Assembly: GCF_003010935.1 (NCBI RefSeq)
Contig: NZ_PGGN01000002.1
Coordinates: 434,001-498,000 of the forward strand
Source of the DNA: Phyllobacterium endophyticum
Lineage (GTDB): Bacteria > Pseudomonadota > Alphaproteobacteria > Rhizobiales > Rhizobiaceae
Direction of reading: 5' to 3'
DNA: 64,000 bases
In this document: positions 62,391-64,000 of the stretch, in pieces
How positions within the stretch are numbered: the stretch's first letter is position 1
How the letters are laid out: each line of letters starts with the position of its first letter
Program-made: the position numbers and the translations under genes
Notes under the pieces: generated by a model
Told to the model about the DNA's origin: nothing
Database searches by the model: none
The model's input: only the letters and a program-made list of their open reading frames with translations

Positions 62391-63404
62391 ATGTCACGCA
62401 AGACGATGATCGAAGCCATTCGCGATGCGATGGACATCATGATGGAACGCGACGACAACGTTGTCGTGTTCGGTGAAGATGTGGGCTTTTTCGGCGGCGT
62501 GTTTCGCTGTACGCAAGGGCTGCAGGCCAAGTATGGCAAAACGCGATGCTTCGACGCGCCGATCAGTGAAGCCGGGATCGTCGGTGCCGCAATCGGCATG
62601 GCGGCCTATGGCCTCAGACCCTGCGTCGAAATCCAGTTCGCCGATTACGTCTATCCTGCCTATGACCAGATTGTCTCCGAGGCCGCACGCCTGCGTTACC
62701 GGTCAAACGGCGACTTTACCTGCCCCGTCGTTATGAGAATGCCGGTTGGCGGCGGGATTTTCGGTGGACAAACCCACAGCCAGAGCCCGGAAGCACTGTT
62801 CACGCATGTTTCGGGGCTGAAAGTCGTTGTTCCTTCAAATCCTCATGACGCCAAGGGTCTGTTGATCGCGGCGATCGAGGATCCCGACCCGGTGATATTC
62901 CTGGAGCCGAAGCGTCTCTATAACGGCCCTTTCGATGGTCATTACGACAGGCCGGTCACGCCATGGTCGAAGCACGAGCTCGGCGAGGTACCGGACGGTC
63001 ATTACACCGTGCCGCTCGGAAAGGCGATCAAGCGCCGCGAAGGCTCCCAACTGACAATTCTTGCTTATGGCACAATGGTTTACGTGGCGCAGGCCGCCGC
63101 AGAGGAACAGAGCATCGATGCGGAGATCATCGACCTGCGCACGCTTTTGCCGCTGGATCTCGAGACCATTATCGAGTCCGTCTCCAAGACAGGGAGGTGC
63201 GTCGTGGTACATGAGGCAACACTGACTTCGGGGTTTGGTGCGGAGCTCGCCGCGCTGGTCCAGGAACATTGTTTCTACAAGCTGGAAGCGCCGGTAGCAC
63301 GGGTGACCGGGTGGGACACGCCCTATCCGCATGCACAGGAGTGGGATTATTTCCCAGGACCGGTCCGTCTCGGACGCGCGCTTGTCGAAACGCTGGAGGG
63401 ATAG
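62391..63404 (+). CDS. bkdA2: Branched-chain 2-oxoacid dehydrogenase E1 beta subunit
   Basis: 337 residues. GEDVGFFGGVFRCTQGLQ, FADYVYPAYDQI and MRMPVGGGIFGGQTHSQSPE are the beta-subunit motifs. Forms the alpha2-beta2 E1 enzyme. Spaced 3 bases from the alpha gene and the E2 gene. Confidence 0.96.
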   Translation: MSRKTMIEAIRDAMDIMMERDDNVVVFGEDVGFFGGVFRCTQGLQAKYGKTRCFDAPISEAGIVGAAIGMAAYGLRPCVEIQFADYVYPAYDQIVSEAARLRYRSNGDFTCPVVMRMPVGGGIFGGQTHSQSPEALFTHVSGLKVVVPSNPHDAKGLLIAAIEDPDPVIFLEPKRLYNGPFDGHYDRPVTPWSKHELGEVPDGHYTVPLGKAIKRREGSQLTILAYGTMVYVAQAAAEEQSIDAEIIDLRTLLPLDLETIIESVSKTGRCVVVHEATLTSGFGAELAALVQEHCFYKLEAPVARVTGWDTPYPHAQEWDYFPGPVRLGRALVETLEG

Positions 63405-63407
63405 GCT

Positions 63408-64000
63408 ATGGGTGAGTATATCATCAAGTTGCCGGATGTCGGTGAAGGCGTTGCGGAAGCGGAACTCGTTGAATGGAATGTGAAAATCGGCGACCTGGTG
63501 CGCGAGGATACCGTCCTTGCCGCCGTGATGACCGACAAGGCGACAGTCGAGATCCCATCACCGGTGGATGGCGAGATCATCTGGCTCGGAGGCGAAATCG
63601 GCCAAGTCCTTGCCATTGGATCACCGCTGGTCAGGCTGAAGATCGAAGGTGAGGGCCACGTTGCCGACGCCGCGCCAGCCAAACCAGTCAAAGCCGAGGC
63701 GCCGACTCCCGCTGTAGATCAGAAGGTACAAGCGCCGAAAGCTGCCGAGGATAAACCTAAACCGGTATCCGCTCCGGCAGCGCGAAAAGGTCCCACCGCA
63801 CCGAGCACCTTTAGCGCCAACGCGCCGCGCGGTGAGGGCGAAAAGCCCCTGGCATCGCCCGCTGTCAGGCTGCGTGCGAAGGAGGCCGGAGTGGACCTGC
63901 GGCAGGTTGGCGGCACTGGTCCCGCGGGCCGCATCACCCATGAAGACCTTGAAGCCTATTTTGCGCGCGGCTCGCAAAAACCTGGCGCTGCGGCGCTAGC
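63408..64000 (+). CDS. bkdB: Branched-chain 2-oxoacid dehydrogenase E2 subunit (3' end outside window)
   Basis: First 197 residues. Lipoyl domain with the lipoylated Lys in MTDKATVEI (residue about 44), a Pro/Ala/Lys linker, and the peripheral-subunit-binding domain ASPAVRLRAKEAGVDL near 148-185 (ending GRITHEDLEAYF). The acyltransferase core lies beyond the window; the E3 gene is expected next. Confidence 0.95.
   Translation, partial: MGEYIIKLPDVGEGVAEAELVEWNVKIGDLVREDTVLAAVMTDKATVEIPSPVDGEIIWLGGEIGQVLAIGSPLVRLKIEGEGHVADAAPAKPVKAEAPTPAVDQKVQAPKAAEDKPKPVSAPAARKGPTAPSTFSANAPRGEGEKPLASPAVRLRAKEAGVDLRQVGGTGPAGRITHEDLEAYFARGSQKPGAAAL

Overview
The window looks like a piece of the main chromosome of an alphaproteobacterium of the order Hyphomicrobiales (Rhizobiales), probably near Phyllobacteriaceae/Brucellaceae. 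The base composition is high in GC. The gene neighbourhoods hom-glpX-recJ, accB-accC-aat, rne-amidase and iron-sulfur scaffold-yidD-thrS are of rhizobial type. Several families of that group are present (DUF3126, DUF2155, DUF2336, PAS_5, NDUFA12-like, bacterial transglutaminase-like cysteine proteinase), as is an alphaproteobacterial LexA box. The species call is inference. I see no tRNA, rRNA, CRISPR array, insertion sequence, prophage or replication origin. Coding density is high and both strands are used in short operons.

Layout. 1-6.2 kb: end of homoserine dehydrogenase, class II fructose bisphosphatase with a clear promoter and terminator, a secreted unknown, RecJ and a Y-family polymerase under a GTTC-N7-GTTC LexA box. 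6.2-17.2 kb is more accessory: a hairpin-rich spacer, a small lipoprotein, a bestrophin-like membrane protein, a dehydrogenase, two exported hydrolases (Tat and Sec), a VOC protein, a YCII/PaiB-like/NmrA-like group beside a divergent TetR regulator with two inverted repeats, and a class III cyclase fused to a TPR region. 17.2-22.6 kb, minus strand: YHS and ankyrin proteins, an EF-G-like protein with an eroded G domain, and an FCD regulator translationally coupled to a CynX-type transporter. 22.9-27.1 kb: gatB with two acetyltransferases, an NDUFA12-like protein, DUF2155, and a YafQ/DinJ-type toxin-antitoxin module whose promoter lies in a perfect 30-bp palindrome.

27.1-40 kb is mostly housekeeping: aat, accC, accB, aroQ, a DsbA-like protein, an M48 protease, RNase E, an N-acetylmuramoyl-L-alanine amidase, then an orphan small gene with a strong promoter and propionyl-CoA carboxylase beta. 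40-52 kb: glyoxalase I, a two-domain cold-shock protein, DUF192, an alpha/beta hydrolase, cysE, gamma carbonic anhydrase, PilZ, PAS_5, rhomboid, CBS and patatin proteins, hisI and folE. 52-64 kb: an IscU-like scaffold, yidD, thrS, an acyltransferase, a nitroreductase, a flavin reductase, a MaoC/HpcH pair, a DUF2336 protein and the start of a branched-chain 2-oxoacid dehydrogenase operon cut by the window end.

How they work together. Branched-chain amino acid breakdown (bkdA1-A2-B) yields propionyl-CoA, the substrate of the carboxylase whose beta subunit is at 38.5-40.0 kb. AccB/AccC feed fatty acid synthesis. No complete, clearly unknown multi-gene system stands out. The strongest leads are single loci: the degenerate EF-G-like GTPase, the IscU-like protein without its third cysteine, the toxin-antitoxin module, the orphan small gene at 38.3 kb, and an intrinsic terminator at 48.25 kb with no gene in front of it.
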